A DNA stretch of 64,000 bases from Streptosporangium sp. NBC_01756 (GTDB lineage: Bacteria; Actinomycetota; Actinomycetes; Streptosporangiales; Streptosporangiaceae), in contig NZ_CP109130.1 of assembly GCF_035917975.1 (NCBI RefSeq), positions 3,286,001-3,350,000 on the forward strand, in the 5' to 3' direction. The translations under genes were made by a program, and so were the position numbers. Below the pieces are notes generated by a model. It was given only the letters and a program-made list of their open reading frames with translations. It searched no databases and was not told the origin of the DNA. Each line of letters starts with the position of its first letter. Position 1 is the first letter of the stretch. Shown in pieces: positions 1-9,168 of this stretch.

Positions 1-1
1 G

Positions 2-463
2 AAGGTCTTCGAACCGGTCGATCCGCAGCTGCACACCTTCTACGCCGAGCTCAAGCCGATCAGTGACGACCACGTGCCCGAGGCGCTCGCCGTCAGCGGG
101 CTGGACCGGGAGGCACTGATCCGCGACGGCCTGGAGCCGGTCGACGCGATGAGGGGCGCCACCGCGTGGATCCGCGAGGTGTGCGCCGCCGGCACCCCGG
201 TGCTGGCGGCCTACCCGCTCTCCTACGACTGGATGTGGATGTACTGGTACTTCATGCGTTTCGGCGGCGTCTCACCGTTCGGGCACTCACGCTGCATCGA
301 CATCAAGACGCTCTACGCCGCCAAAGCGGGTGTGCCGATCGGCTGGGCCACCAAACGGCAGATGCCCAAGCACCTGCGCTCCGCACGGCCGCACACCCAC
401 AACGCGCTCGACGACGCGATCGAGCAGGCCGAACTGCTGCAGAACCTGATGGCCTTCGGCTGA
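2..463 (+). CDS. 3'-5' exonuclease, RNase T/DnaQ-like (5' end outside window)
   Basis: The open frame runs in from the left edge without a start, so only the C-terminal ~153 residues are here. The closing motif HNALDDAIEQAE has the H-x4-D spacing of the last motif of DEDDh exonucleases, and the preceding aromatic-rich stretch (YDWMWMYWYF) followed by CIDIKTLYAA resembles a small family of bacterial exonucleases of unknown substrate. The earlier DxE catalytic motif would lie upstream of the window. A GTG at 74 is in frame, but coding continues before it, so it is not the start. It converges with pth, with ~50 bp between the stops. Substrate (DNA or RNA) cannot be told from this part. Confidence 0.7.
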   Translation, partial: KVFEPVDPQLHTFYAELKPISDDHVPEALAVSGLDREALIRDGLEPVDAMRGATAWIREVCAAGTPVLAAYPLSYDWMWMYWYFMRFGGVSPFGHSRCIDIKTLYAAKAGVPIGWATKRQMPKHLRSARPHTHNALDDAIEQAELLQNLMAFG

Positions 464-512
464 TCCCGGGGTCCGGGCGACGCCGTACGGCGCGGCCCGG
501 CCGGTGCTCGCG

Positions 513-1118
513 CTACCGGGGCGGGCCGGAGACGTTCAGGTCGCCGGCGTGGAAGGCGTTCTGGGTCGCCTCAAGACCCGAGGTGATCAGTGACTCCACC
601 ACGTCGGCGGCCCGGTCGACCAGGAACGGCAGATCCTTGCGCTCGACGGTGACGAAGTCCCGCAGGACGTAGGACGCGGCGTCCATCCGGCCGGGCGGAC
701 GGCCGATGCCGAAGCGCACCCGCAGGTAGTCCTTGGTGGCGAGTGACTTGGTGATCGACTTCAGCCCGTTGTGGCCGTTGTCGCCGCCGCCCAGCTTGGC
801 CCGGAGCGCGCCGTAGGGGATGTCCAGCTCGTCGTGGACCGCGATCACGCGCGCCGGGTCCACCTTGTAGAAGTCGGCCAGCGCCTTGACCGGCCCGCCC
901 GAGAGGTTCATGAAGGACAGCGGCTTGGCCAGCACCGCGGGGGCGCCCGCCAGGCGGCCCTCCAGCACCTCGGCCCGCGACCTGTGCGCCTTGAACCGTC
1001 CGCCGGACCGTGCGGCGAGCTCGTCGAGCACCATGAAACCCGCGTTGTGCCGGTTACCGGCGTACTCCGGCCCGGGGTTCCCCAGGCCCACGACCAACCA
1101 GCGGTCCACGGTCGGCAT
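513..1118 (-). CDS. pth: Peptidyl-tRNA hydrolase
   Basis: Cleaves peptidyl-tRNA released from stalled ribosomes, recycling tRNA in the cytoplasm. The protein has the family signature [15 protein letters not shown] near the N-terminus, with the catalytic His in NRHN, plus the HDELD motif and the [12 protein letters not shown] segment. Its ~200 residues match the usual length. The ATG at 1118 is directly abutted by AAGGG, which is too close for a ribosome site; the GTG at 1109, nine bases after that AAGGG, would give [13 protein letters not shown] and may be the true start. It lies downstream of rplY, as in most actinobacteria, with a strong hairpin (1133-1164) between them. Confidence 0.95.
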   Translation of the reverse strand: MPTVDRWLVVGLGNPGPEYAGNRHNAGFMVLDELAARSGGRFKAHRSRAEVLEGRLAGAPAVLAKPLSFMNLSGGPVKALADFYKVDPARVIAVHDELDIPYGALRAKLGGGDNGHNGLKSITKSLATKDYLRVRFGIGRPPGRMDAASYVLRDFVTVERKDLPFLVDRAADVVESLITSGLEATQNAFHAGDLNVSGPPR

Positions 1119-1132
1119 CCCTTCATATGCGC

Positions 1133-1164
1133 GTCAGGGCAGCCCGGTTTCGAGCTGCCCTGAC
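1133..1164 (-). terminator. Hairpin between rplY and pth
   Basis: An 11-bp perfect stem (GTCAGGGCAGC paired with GCTGCCCTGAC) and a 10-base loop sit between the rplY stop and the pth start. There is no T-run on either side, so it may terminate or attenuate rather than fully separate the two genes. Confidence 0.7.
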
Positions 1165-1181
1165 AGGTGTAGCAGAGAAGA

Positions 1182-1787
1182 CTACTCGGCGGACTCGCCC
1201 TCGGGAGCCTCGCCCTCGGCGGACTCGCCCTCGGCGGCCTCGGGCTCGGGCTCGCCGGTCGGGGTCGCGGTGACGTGCAGCACCAGCGTCTCCGGGTCGG
1301 CGATCAGGCTGGTGCCCTCGGGCAGCTTCAGCTCACCGGCGGTGAACTGGGTGCCGATCTCCATGCCCTCGACGTCGACCTCGACGCCCGTCGGGATGTG
1401 GGTGGCCTCGGACTCGACCGAGATGGAGACGAGCTGCTGGTCGAGGATGCCGTCGGCCACCTCGCCCACCACGGTGACGGGGATGTCGATGGTGACCTTC
1501 TCACCGCTCTTGACGAGGAGGAGGTCGACGTGCTCGAGGAAGCCCCTGATCGGGTCGCGCTGGACGCCCTTGGGCAGCGCCAGCTCGGTGGCCGCGCCCT
1601 GGAGGCGGATCAGCACGTTCGGCGTACGCAGGGCGAGCAGGAGCTCGTGGCCCGGGAGGATCAGGTGCTGGGGGTCCGTGCCATGCCCGTAGAGAACGGC
1701 GGGCACCTTGTCCTCGCGGCGGATCTTGCGGGCGGCACCCTTGCCGAACTCGCTGCGGGGCTCGGCGCTGATGAGTACTTCGGGCAT
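1182..1787 (-). CDS. rplY: 50S ribosomal protein L25/CTC family
   Basis: Binds 5S rRNA in the large ribosomal subunit. The N-terminal ~95 residues form the L25 domain (SEFGKGAARKIRREDKVPAVLYG) and the middle is the TL5/CTC beta-domain seen in long forms. The last ~20 residues are a low-complexity Glu/Ala/Ser/Gly tail, common in actinobacterial L25. Length of 201 residues fits the CTC type. AGGAGAT lies seven bases before the ATG. It follows prs on the same strand after ~150 bp that contains a promoter-like sequence, so it probably has its own promoter as well as any read-through from prs. Confidence 0.95.
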   Translation of the reverse strand: MPEVLISAEPRSEFGKGAARKIRREDKVPAVLYGHGTDPQHLILPGHELLLALRTPNVLIRLQGAATELALPKGVQRDPIRGFLEHVDLLLVKSGEKVTIDIPVTVVGEVADGILDQQLVSISVESEATHIPTGVEVDVEGMEIGTQFTAGELKLPEGTSLIADPETLVLHVTATPTGEPEPEAAEGESAEGEAPEGESAE

Positions 1788-1875
1788 GACGGATCTCCTA
1801 GGGATCTTCGACGGAGCGGGATGGTGCGTTCCCCCTCACCCGCCCTAGCGGAAGGCGTTACGAACGCACGCAATC

Positions 1876-1881
1876 TGTATA
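1876..1881 (-). promoter_or_regulatory. Possible -10 of rplY
   Basis: TATACA on the minus strand about 90 bp before the rplY start, in the prs-rplY gap. No good -35 was seen, so this is a weak call. Confidence 0.3.
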
Positions 1882-1936
1882 GCCTAGCGGATGTTTTCCA
1901 GGGGCCCGCCCGGCCGGCTCGGCCGTCGGCAGACGG

Positions 1937-2914
1937 TCAGCTGTCGCCTTCGAACAGACTGGTCACCGAGCCGTCGCTGAAGACCTCGTTGATCGCACGG
2001 GCGATCATCGGAGCGATGGACAGCACCGTGAGCTTGTCGAACCTCTTCTCCTCCGCGAGCGGCAGGGTGTTGGTGACGATCACTTCGGAGATCTTGGAGT
2101 TCTTCAGGCGGTCCACCGCCGGGTCGGAGAACACCGCGTGCGTGGCGGCCACGAGCACGTTGGCGGCACCCTGCTCATACAGCGCGTCGGCCGCCTTGCA
2201 GATCGTTCCGGCGGTGTCGATCATGTCGTCGATCAGCACGCAGGTGCGGCCACGGACCTTGCCGACGACCTCGCTCACCTTCACCTGGTTGGCGACCTCA
2301 AGGTCGCGGCGCTTGTGGATGAAGGCCAGCGGGGTGCCCAGCGTGTCGGCCCAGCGCTCCGAGAGCCGCACCCGGCCGGTGTCGGGCGAGACGACCGTGG
2401 TCGTCTCCAGATCGAGCTTGTCCTTGAGGTAGTCGACCAGCACCGGCATGGCGAACAGGTGGTCCACCGGGCCGTCGAAGAAGCCCTGGATCTGGGAGGT
2501 GTGCAGGTCGATCGACATCAGCCGGTCGGCGCCCGCGGTCTTGAACATGTCGGCCATCAGCCGGGCGGTGATGGGCTCGCGGCCCCGGCTCTTCTTGTCC
2601 TGGCGGGCGTAGCCGAAGAACGGCATGATCACGGTGATCCGTTTGGCGGAGGCGCGCTTGAGCGCGTCCACCATGATCAGCTGCTCCATGATCCACTGGT
2701 TGATGGGCTCGGTGTGGCTCTGGATGACGAACGCGTCGGAGCCCCGGACCGACTCCGGGTAGCGGGCGTAGATCTCGCCGCTGGCGAAGTCGCGGAGCGT
2801 GGTGGGGGTGATGTCCATTCCGAGGTGGCTGGCCACCTCCTCGGCGAGCTCCGGATGCGCCCGTCCGGAGAAGAACATGAGGTTCTTCTCACCGGTCAGC
2901 TTGATGCCACTCAC
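1937..2914 (-). CDS. prs: Ribose-phosphate pyrophosphokinase
   Basis: Makes PRPP from ribose 5-phosphate and ATP for nucleotide, histidine, tryptophan and decaprenylphosphoryl-arabinose synthesis. Diagnostic parts are the YARQDKK catalytic loop, SIDLHTSQIQGFF, and the PRPP-binding motif VLIDDMIDTAGT. The chosen start is the GTG at 2914, preceded by GGGGAG, giving 325 residues, the usual length. GTGA overlaps the glmU stop by four bases, so the two are translationally coupled; in metabolism they supply PRPP and UDP-GlcNAc. A longer reading starting inside glmU (3001) is not needed. Confidence 0.96.
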   Translation of the reverse strand: MSGIKLTGEKNLMFFSGRAHPELAEEVASHLGMDITPTTLRDFASGEIYARYPESVRGSDAFVIQSHTEPINQWIMEQLIMVDALKRASAKRITVIMPFFGYARQDKKSRGREPITARLMADMFKTAGADRLMSIDLHTSQIQGFFDGPVDHLFAMPVLVDYLKDKLDLETTTVVSPDTGRVRLSERWADTLGTPLAFIHKRRDLEVANQVKVSEVVGKVRGRTCVLIDDMIDTAGTICKAADALYEQGAANVLVAATHAVFSDPAVDRLKNSKISEVIVTNTLPLAEEKRFDKLTVLSIAPMIARAINEVFSDGSVTSLFEGDS

Positions 2915-4362
2915 GACTTGCTCCCCTGCTGGTTCCCGGCCTCGGCGGCCTTCAGCGCCGCGTCGGCCGACTTGGTGCCCGCGCGCCTGCGCACGACCCA
3001 CCCTTCAATGTTGCGCTGCCGCCCACGGGCCACGCCGATCGCCCCTGCGGGGACGTCGCTGTCGATGACCGAGCCCGCGGCGGTGTATGCGCCGTCGCCG
3101 ATGTTCACCGGCGCGACGAGCATGGTGTCGCACCCGACGAAGGCGCGTTCGCCCACCGTCGTCCGGTGCTTGTTGACGCCGTCGTAGTTGACGAAGATCG
3201 CCGAAGCGCCGATGTTCGCTCCGGCGCCGATCGTCGCGTCGCCCACGTAGGACAGGTGAGGAACCTTGGCACCCTCGCCCACCTGGGCGTTCTTCATCTC
3301 GACGTAGGTGCCCGCCTTGGCCTTGCGGGCGAGCACGGTGCCCGGCCGCAGGTAGGCGTAGGGGCCCACCAGTGCCTCGGGGCCGATCTCGGCCTCGACG
3401 CAGACGGCGTTGCGGACCACCGCGCCCTCGCCGACGACCGTGTCGGTCAGCGTGCAGGCCGGTCCGATCTCGGCTCCCTCCGCGACGGCCGTACGGCCGT
3501 GCAGCTGGGTGCCCGGGTGGATCACCACGTCCTGTTCCAGGGTCACGTCCACGTCCACCCAGGTGCTGGCCGGGTCGACCACCGTGACCCCCGCGCGCAT
3601 GTGGGTCTCCAGCAGCCGGGAGTTCAGCACCGTGCGGGCGAACGCGAGCTGCACCCGGTCGTTGACGCCCTCCACCTCGACGTAGTCGGCGGCGACGTGC
3701 GCGCCGACCCGGTGGCCGTCCTCCCGCAGGATGGACAGGACGTCGGTGAGATATTCCTCGCCCTGGACGTTGGCGGTGGACACCCGCTTGACCGCGTCGG
3801 CCAGCAGCGCCCCGTCGAACGCGTAGACGCCGGAGTTCATCTCCCGGACCGCCCGCTGCTCGGGGCTGGCGTCCTTCTCCTCGACGATCTCCAGGACCGC
3901 TCCCGTGGTGTCACGGATGATGCGGCCGTAGCCGTACGGGTCGGGGACCTCGGCGGTCAGCACGGTGACGGCGTTGCGGTCCTGTTCGTGCCGCTCCAGC
4001 AGGGTGGCCAGGGTGTCGGCCCGCAGCAGCGGCGTGTCCCCGTAAGTGACCAGGACGGTGCCGTCGATGGTCCCGGCCGTTTCGAGCACGATTCTGACCG
4101 CGTGGCCGGTCCCCCGTTGCTCAGCCTGCACGACGACCTGGGCATCCGGGCTGGTCCGCGCCAGATGGGCGTGGACCCGCTCTCGTTCGTGCCCTATGAC
4201 AACAATGAGCCGCTCGGGTCTGAGACCTCGAGCGGCGGTGAGCATGTGGTCGACCAGGGTACGGCCGCACAGCTCGTGCAGGATTTTCGGTGTTTTCGAC
4301 TTCATCCGGGTGCCCTCGCCTGCGGCAAGGACGATGACGGCGGCCGGGCACGGCACACTCAC
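2911..4362 (-). CDS. glmU: Bifunctional UDP-GlcNAc pyrophosphorylase / GlcN-1-P acetyltransferase
   Basis: Carries out the last two steps to UDP-GlcNAc, the precursor of peptidoglycan. The N-terminal uridylyltransferase domain opens with LAAGEGTRMKSKTPK; the second half is a left-handed beta-helix with hexapeptide repeats and the acetyltransferase segment KAGTYVEMKNAQVGEGAKVP. The start is taken at the GTG at 4362, preceded by GGGAG, because upstream in-frame codons do not match the family; this gives 483 residues. The C-terminus ends in the short disordered tail typical of actinobacterial GlmU. It overlaps prs by four bases and lies just downstream of tRNA-Gln. Confidence 0.96.
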   Translation of the reverse strand: MSVPCPAAVIVLAAGEGTRMKSKTPKILHELCGRTLVDHMLTAARGLRPERLIVVIGHERERVHAHLARTSPDAQVVVQAEQRGTGHAVRIVLETAGTIDGTVLVTYGDTPLLRADTLATLLERHEQDRNAVTVLTAEVPDPYGYGRIIRDTTGAVLEIVEEKDASPEQRAVREMNSGVYAFDGALLADAVKRVSTANVQGEEYLTDVLSILREDGHRVGAHVAADYVEVEGVNDRVQLAFARTVLNSRLLETHMRAGVTVVDPASTWVDVDVTLEQDVVIHPGTQLHGRTAVAEGAEIGPACTLTDTVVGEGAVVRNAVCVEAEIGPEALVGPYAYLRPGTVLARKAKAGTYVEMKNAQVGEGAKVPHLSYVGDATIGAGANIGASAIFVNYDGVNKHRTTVGERAFVGCDTMLVAPVNIGDGAYTAAGSVIDSDVPAGAIGVARGRQRNIEGWVVRRRAGTKSADAALKAAEAGNQQGSKS

Positions 4363-4525
4363 GGACGAGGCTCCCTCGGCATCGCGGCTGAGACATGAAA
4401 GGGCGGGACACCGGACATCCACCACCAGGGCAACATCCGGTAACCCACTCGACAACGTGAGGATACCTTCCCCGCCGGGAACCCTCCCAGCCGACCAGCC
4501 CAGTCAATAAAACGGACAGAAGCGA

Positions 4526-4600
4526 TGGCTCCGGCACCAGGACTCGAACCTGGACAACAAGGACCAAAACCTTGCGGGCTGCCAATTACCCAATGCCGGA
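4526..4600 (-). tRNA. tRNA-Gln (anticodon TTG)
   Basis: Cloverleaf on the minus strand: acceptor TCCGGCA pairs with TGCCGGA, the anticodon stem CAAGG/CCTTG encloses TTTTGGT with anticodon TTG, and the T-arm has TTCGAGTC. Discriminator G is followed by an encoded CCA (4526-4528). Confidence 0.97.
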
Positions 4601-4848
4601 CCGACATGGCGGTTCGGACAGGATCCGACCACCTGGCCCCCCTACGATACCGAGCCCTCGGCGTCGAACGCGCCTCGTTTTGAGTCATCGTCGACCATGA
4701 AGGGGGCCAACTGGGGTAACGACCTCACAGACCTGGTACCGAGCGCACCGTTTAGCAGGTCAGACGGGTGGTAGACAAGACATGAAACCACTATTGGTTC
4801 CCTCTGCGAGAGTCACCTTCCCCATATTAAACAGTTGGGGATTCCTAA

Positions 4849-4879
4849 CTTACGATGGCGTAGGTTACGGTGGCGTAGC
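4849..4879 (+). promoter_or_regulatory. Two tandem inverted repeats upstream of the desaturase
   Basis: CTTACG-N4-CGTAGG (4849-4864) and GTTACG-N4-CGTAGC (4864-4879) are two imperfect palindromes at a 15-bp period, about 45 bp before the desaturase start. This is the form of a TetR-family operator and the nearby TetR gene is the natural candidate to bind it. Binding is inference. Confidence 0.5.
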
Positions 4880-4924
4880 CAGACAAAAGCCCGTTGCCCT
4901 TCTCCGAGCTACGCGAGGTAGCGC

Positions 4925-5866
4925 ATGACCGTCGTCGCAGAACGTCCTGGTCCTGGCCCCAAACCCGAAGCCGATCCCGAGCGGAAGACCCGGACTGAGA
5001 TCATCACTTTCGGTGTGGTGGTGGCCGCGCCGCTGATCGCCCTGCTCACCGCCATCCCATTCGCCTGGGGGTGGGGGCTGGGCTGGAGCGACATCGTCAT
5101 CGCCGGCGTCCTCTACGTGATCACCGGCCTGGGCGTGACCGTCGGCCTGCACCGCCACTTCACCCACGGATCCTTCAAGGCCAAGCGCCCGCTGAAGATC
5201 GTGCTGGGTGTCGCGGGCAGCCTGGCGATGGAGATGTCGGTGCTGGACTGGGTGGCCACCCATCGCAAGCACCACAAGTTCTCCGACAAGGAGGGCGATC
5301 CGCACTCGCCGTGGCGGTTCGGGACCGGGTTCCGCGCCGTGACCAAGGGCCTGCTCTGGGCCCACATGGGCTGGCTGTTCGAGGCGGACCGGGCCAACCG
5401 CGAGAAATACGCTCCGGACCTGGTCAAGGATCCCGACATCGTCAAGCTGCACAAGCTCTTCCCGGTGCTGGCGATCACCACGATGGTGCTCCCCGCGGTG
5501 CTGGGCGGCCTGTTCACGATGTCCTGGTGGGGCATGGCGACCGGCTTCTTCTGGGGCACGCTGGTCCGGATCGGCCTGCTGCACCACGTGACCTGGTCGA
5601 TCAACTCCATCTGCCACGTTTTCGGCGAAGAGGTTTTCGAGTCCCGCGACAAGTCCCGCAATGTCTGGTGGCTGGCCATCCCCTCGTTCGGCGAGTCCTG
5701 GCACAACCTGCACCACTCCGACCCGACCTGCGCCCGGCACGGCGCGCTCCGGGGCCAGATCGACCTCAGCGCGGGTGTGATCCGCTGGTTCGAGAAGGCG
5801 GGCTGGGCCCACGACGTCCGCTGGCCGACCCCCGAGCGACTGGCGGCGAAGCGCATTGCCGCCTGA
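4925..5866 (+). CDS. Acyl-CoA/acyl-lipid delta-9-type fatty acid desaturase
   Basis: Membrane di-iron enzyme that introduces a cis double bond into acyl chains. All three histidine boxes of the family are present: HRHFTH at 76-81, HRKHH at 113-117 and HNLHH at 260-264. Hydrophobic segments lie at ~28-50 and ~55-75, with a further pair at ~165-195. The length of 313 residues fits the compact bacterial type. A GAGG site precedes the ATG. The gene follows a ~250-bp region with two TetR-like palindromes and is followed by a TetR gene on the same strand, suggesting local control of membrane fluidity. Exact position specificity is not visible in the sequence. Confidence 0.92.
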   Translation: MTVVAERPGPGPKPEADPERKTRTEIITFGVVVAAPLIALLTAIPFAWGWGLGWSDIVIAGVLYVITGLGVTVGLHRHFTHGSFKAKRPLKIVLGVAGSLAMEMSVLDWVATHRKHHKFSDKEGDPHSPWRFGTGFRAVTKGLLWAHMGWLFEADRANREKYAPDLVKDPDIVKLHKLFPVLAITTMVLPAVLGGLFTMSWWGMATGFFWGTLVRIGLLHHVTWSINSICHVFGEEVFESRDKSRNVWWLAIPSFGESWHNLHHSDPTCARHGALRGQIDLSAGVIRWFEKAGWAHDVRWPTPERLAAKRIAA

Positions 5867-5999
5867 CGGCCTAGCAATCACCGCCCCGGCGGCCCGAAAC
5901 ACACCACCGCCACCCGACAGCCCGACAACCACCACCCCGGCGGCCCGAAACACACCACCGCCGCCTGACGGCCCGACAACCACCACCCCGGCGGCCGGA
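5864..5999. repeat. 51-bp tandem repeat, ~2.7 copies
   Basis: Units 5864-5914, 5915-5965 and a partial 5966-5999 begin at the desaturase stop codon. Units 2 and 3 are almost identical. The period is 17 codons, so if the TetR frame were translated from further upstream it would encode a Pro/Thr-rich repeat (PPPPDGPTTTTPAARNT). Confidence 0.85.
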
Positions 6000-6044
6000 G
6001 CCACGGTTCCCGCCTCACGACCGCAGGACGTCATTATTAGAACC

Positions 6045-7070
6045 GTGAGCGAACCTCGACGACGTATGTCAGGCAAGGAACGCCGGGAGCAGCTGATCCA
6101 GATCAGCAGGACCCTGTTCGCGGAGAAAGGATTCGACGGGACGTCGGTTGAAGAGATCGCCGCGAGCGCCAACGTCTCCAAACCGGTGGTCTACGAGCAT
6201 TTCGGCGGTAAGGAAGGCGTCTACGCGGTCGTCGTCGACCGGGAGATGCAGAAGCTGCTGGCCATGGTGACGGAGGCGCTGTCGGCCTCGCACTCATTGA
6301 TCAAGCTGGAGCGGGCCGCCCTGGCCCTGCTCGCCTACGTGGAGGAGAACAGCGAGGGCTTCCGCATCCTGGTCCGCGACTCGCACGCGGCCTCGGGGAC
6401 GGGCACGTTCGCCAGCCTGATCAACGACATCGCCAGCCAGGTCGAAGACGTGATGGTCGACGAGTTCGCCGGACGGGGCTACGACCCGAAACTGGCACCG
6501 ATGTACGCGCAGATGCTCGTGGGCATGGTGGCGCTGACCGGCCAGTGGTGGCTGGACGTCCGCAGACCTCCGCGCGAGGAGGTGGCCGCGCACCTGGTCA
6601 ACCTGGCGTGGAACGGCCTCGTCGGGCTGGACCCGCGTCCCCGGCTGACCGCCTCCTCCCGCGGCATGGAGCAGCGCCGGGCGCAACTGCCGCCACGCCC
6701 GACCGACAAGGAACTGCGGGAGATGGGCAAGGCCCGTGAACGGGAGCTCAAGGAGCAGGAGAAGATCCGCGAGCGGGAGCGGCGCGAGGCCGAGAAGCTG
6801 GCGAAGGAGCAGGAGAAGGCGCGGCTCCAGGACCGGCGGGACGCCGAGAAGGCCCGTGAACGGGAGCTCAAGGAGCAGGAGCGGCTGTTCAAGGAGCAGG
6901 AGAAGGCCCGCGAACGGGAGTTCAAGGAGCAGGAGAAGATCCGGCAGCGGGAGAGCAGGGCCGCCGAGCGGGAGGCCGTACGGCAGGCCAAACTCCCCGG
7001 GCGCACGGACGAGACGGAGCCCGACGATGATCCAGCGGATAAGCAACAACGACCGTTGCGACGAAATTAA
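6045..7070 (+). CDS. TetR/AcrR-family regulator with a long charged C-terminal helix
   Basis: The N-terminal helix-turn-helix (FAEKGFDGTSVEEIAASA, then NVSKPVVYEHFGGKEG) is standard TetR. The ligand domain reaches about residue 215. After that come ~95 residues composed almost wholly of Lys, Arg, Glu and Gln in repeats such as KARERELKEQEK, predicted to form a single stable charged helix or coiled coil; ordinary TetR proteins stop before this. The GTG at 6045 is chosen because TATTAG at 6035-6040 could be a -10 box for a leaderless message. An in-frame ATG at 5856 would add a Pro/Thr-rich leader but overlaps the desaturase stop. It probably regulates the desaturase (inference). Confidence 0.85.
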   Translation: MSEPRRRMSGKERREQLIQISRTLFAEKGFDGTSVEEIAASANVSKPVVYEHFGGKEGVYAVVVDREMQKLLAMVTEALSASHSLIKLERAALALLAYVEENSEGFRILVRDSHAASGTGTFASLINDIASQVEDVMVDEFAGRGYDPKLAPMYAQMLVGMVALTGQWWLDVRRPPREEVAAHLVNLAWNGLVGLDPRPRLTASSRGMEQRRAQLPPRPTDKELREMGKARERELKEQEKIRERERREAEKLAKEQEKARLQDRRDAEKARERELKEQERLFKEQEKAREREFKEQEKIRQRESRAAEREAVRQAKLPGRTDETEPDDDPADKQQRPLRRN

Positions 7071-7104
7071 CGTTAAGTTCAACTAAAGCGGGCATTCTGC
7101 TCAT

Positions 7105-9168
7105 ATGTCCGCAGAACCCGCACTAGCCGCCGACGAAGGACCACCTCTTCCGCAGGAACGCTTCCTCAATCGCGAGGAGAGCTGGCTGCAGTTCAACCAG
7201 CGGGTTCTGGAACTGGCGGAGGACTCCTCCCTCCCTCTGCTGGAAAGGGTCCGGTTTCTGGCGATCTTCGCCAGCAACCTGGACGAGTTCTTCCGGGTGC
7301 GCGTGGCCGGCCTCAAACGGCGGATGGCCACCGGACTGCTCCTGCGGACCAAGAGCGGGCTGAAACCCCGCGAGGAGCTGGCCCGGATCGCCGCCATCGC
7401 CGACGACCTCGCGCAGCGGCACTCGGCCTGCTTCCACGACCGGCTCTGGCCCCAACTGGCGGCCGAGGGCATCCAGATCATGCGCTGGGAGCATCTGGGC
7501 CGGGACGAGCGGACCGAGATGCGCAAGCTGTTCCGGGAACGGATCCGGCCGGTGCTGACACCGCTGGCCGTCGATCCCGCCCATCCTTTTCCTTATATTT
7601 CCGGTTTGTCGCTCAACCTGGCCGTCACCGTCCGCAACCCCGTGACCGGTCACACGGTGTTCGCCCGGGTGAAGGTGCCAAGCCAGCTCCCCCGTTTCGT
7701 GGCGGCGTCCAAGGATCGCTTCGTCCCGCTCGAAGAGGTCATCGCCGCGCACCTCGGTCAGCTCTTCAAGGGCATGGAGATCGTCGAGCACCACGTCTTC
7801 CGGGTGACCCGCAACGAGGACCTGGACGTGGACGAGGACGTCACCGAGAACCTCATGCAGGCCCTGGAGCGGGAACTCCTCAAGCGCCGGTTCGGCCCGC
7901 CGGTCCGGTTGGAGGTCGAGGACACCATCACCCCCGCGGTGCTCGACCTGCTGGTGGACGAGCTGGGAGTGGCCGAACACGAGATCTACCGGCTGCCCGG
8001 CCCGCTGGATCTGACCGGGCTGCACGCCATCGCCGACCTCGACCGGGGCGAGCTGAACTTCCGTCCCTTCGTGCCCGCGGAGGTCATCCACGTCGAGGAC
8101 GACTTCTTCGCGGTGCTCCGCGAGCGGGACGTGCTGCTGCACCACCCGTACGACTCGTTCTCCACGAGCGTGCAGCGGTTCATCGAGCAGGCGGCGGCCG
8201 ACCCGGGCGTGCTGGCCATCAAGCAGACGCTCTACCGGACCAGTGGCGACTCGCCCATCGTGGACGCGCTGGTCGACGCGGCCGAGGCGGGCAAGCAGGT
8301 CGTCGTGGTGGTGGAGATCAAGGCACGGTTCGACGAGCGCGCCAACATCACCTGGGCGCGCAAGCTGGAGCGTGCCGGCTGCCACGTGGTCTACGGGGTG
8401 ATGGGGCTGAAGACCCACTGCAAGCTGGCCCTCGTGGTACGGCAGGAGCCCTCCGGCGAGCTCCGTAACTACTGCCACATCGGCACCGGCAACTACAACC
8501 CCAAGACCGCCCGCGTCTACGAGGACCTGGGGCTGCTCACCGCCGACCCACTGGTCGGCGAGGACGTCACCGACCTCTTCATCCACCTCACCGGATACTC
8601 CAACCACTCGGCCTACCGGCGGCTGCTCGTCGCCCCGCACTCGATGCGCGGCGGGCTGCTGGCCAGGATCGAGCGGGAGATCGCCCACCAGCGGGCGGGC
8701 CGCCCGGCCGGCATCAGGATAAAGACCAACTCCCTGGTGGACGAGCCGGTCATCGACGCGCTCTACCGGGCCTCGACGGCGGGCGTCCCGGTGAACCTGT
8801 TGGTGCGCGGAGTGTGCACGCTGCGGCCGGGCGTTCCGGGGCTGTCGGAGAACATCCGCGTCAGGAGCGTGCTGGGCCGGTTCCTCGAACATTCGCGGAT
8901 CTACGAGTTCGGCCGGGGACGCAGGCCGGAGATCTGGATCGGCAGCGCCGACCTGATGCGCCGCAACCTGGACCGCCGGGTCGAGGCACTGGTCAAGGTC
9001 GCCAGCCAGCAGCAGCGGATCTACCTCAGCGGCCTCCTCGACCGGGCGATGTCGGAGGAGACCTCCACCTGGTGGCTCAACTCGGACGGAACCTGGACCC
9101 GGCACCGGGGCGAGGACCTGCAGACCCATCTGGTCGCCACCCGGCGATGGAGGACGATCGATGACTGA
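7105..9168 (+). CDS. ppk: Polyphosphate kinase 1
   Basis: Reversibly polymerises the gamma-phosphate of ATP into inorganic polyphosphate. Family landmarks include the N-terminal [12 protein letters not shown], the autophosphorylated histidine near residue 458 in [20 protein letters not shown], and the second conserved histidine near 596 in [11 protein letters not shown]. The 687-residue length is normal. The start ATG is 34 bp after the TetR stop. It overlaps the next gene by eight bases and lies beside a Nudix/phosphatase fusion, as ppk1 lies beside mutT1 in mycobacteria. Confidence 0.96.
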   Translation: MSAEPALAADEGPPLPQERFLNREESWLQFNQRVLELAEDSSLPLLERVRFLAIFASNLDEFFRVRVAGLKRRMATGLLLRTKSGLKPREELARIAAIADDLAQRHSACFHDRLWPQLAAEGIQIMRWEHLGRDERTEMRKLFRERIRPVLTPLAVDPAHPFPYISGLSLNLAVTVRNPVTGHTVFARVKVPSQLPRFVAASKDRFVPLEEVIAAHLGQLFKGMEIVEHHVFRVTRNEDLDVDEDVTENLMQALERELLKRRFGPPVRLEVEDTITPAVLDLLVDELGVAEHEIYRLPGPLDLTGLHAIADLDRGELNFRPFVPAEVIHVEDDFFAVLRERDVLLHHPYDSFSTSVQRFIEQAAADPGVLAIKQTLYRTSGDSPIVDALVDAAEAGKQVVVVVEIKARFDERANITWARKLERAGCHVVYGVMGLKTHCKLALVVRQEPSGELRNYCHIGTGNYNPKTARVYEDLGLLTADPLVGEDVTDLFIHLTGYSNHSAYRRLLVAPHSMRGGLLARIEREIAHQRAGRPAGIRIKTNSLVDEPVIDALYRASTAGVPVNLLVRGVCTLRPGVPGLSENIRVRSVLGRFLEHSRIYEFGRGRRPEIWIGSADLMRRNLDRRVEALVKVASQQQRIYLSGLLDRAMSEETSTWWLNSDGTWTRHRGEDLQTHLVATRRWRTIDD

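Noticed and set aside
6700-7000. Repetitive DNA in the TetR tail as a CRISPR-like or satellite repeat
   Set aside because: Repeats are codon-level and imperfect, with no spacer pattern; no CRISPR array was seen anywhere in the window.
7071-7104. Possible PHO box before ppk (GTTAAGTTCAAC)
   Set aside because: Only a weak match to the direct-repeat consensus; not enough to call.
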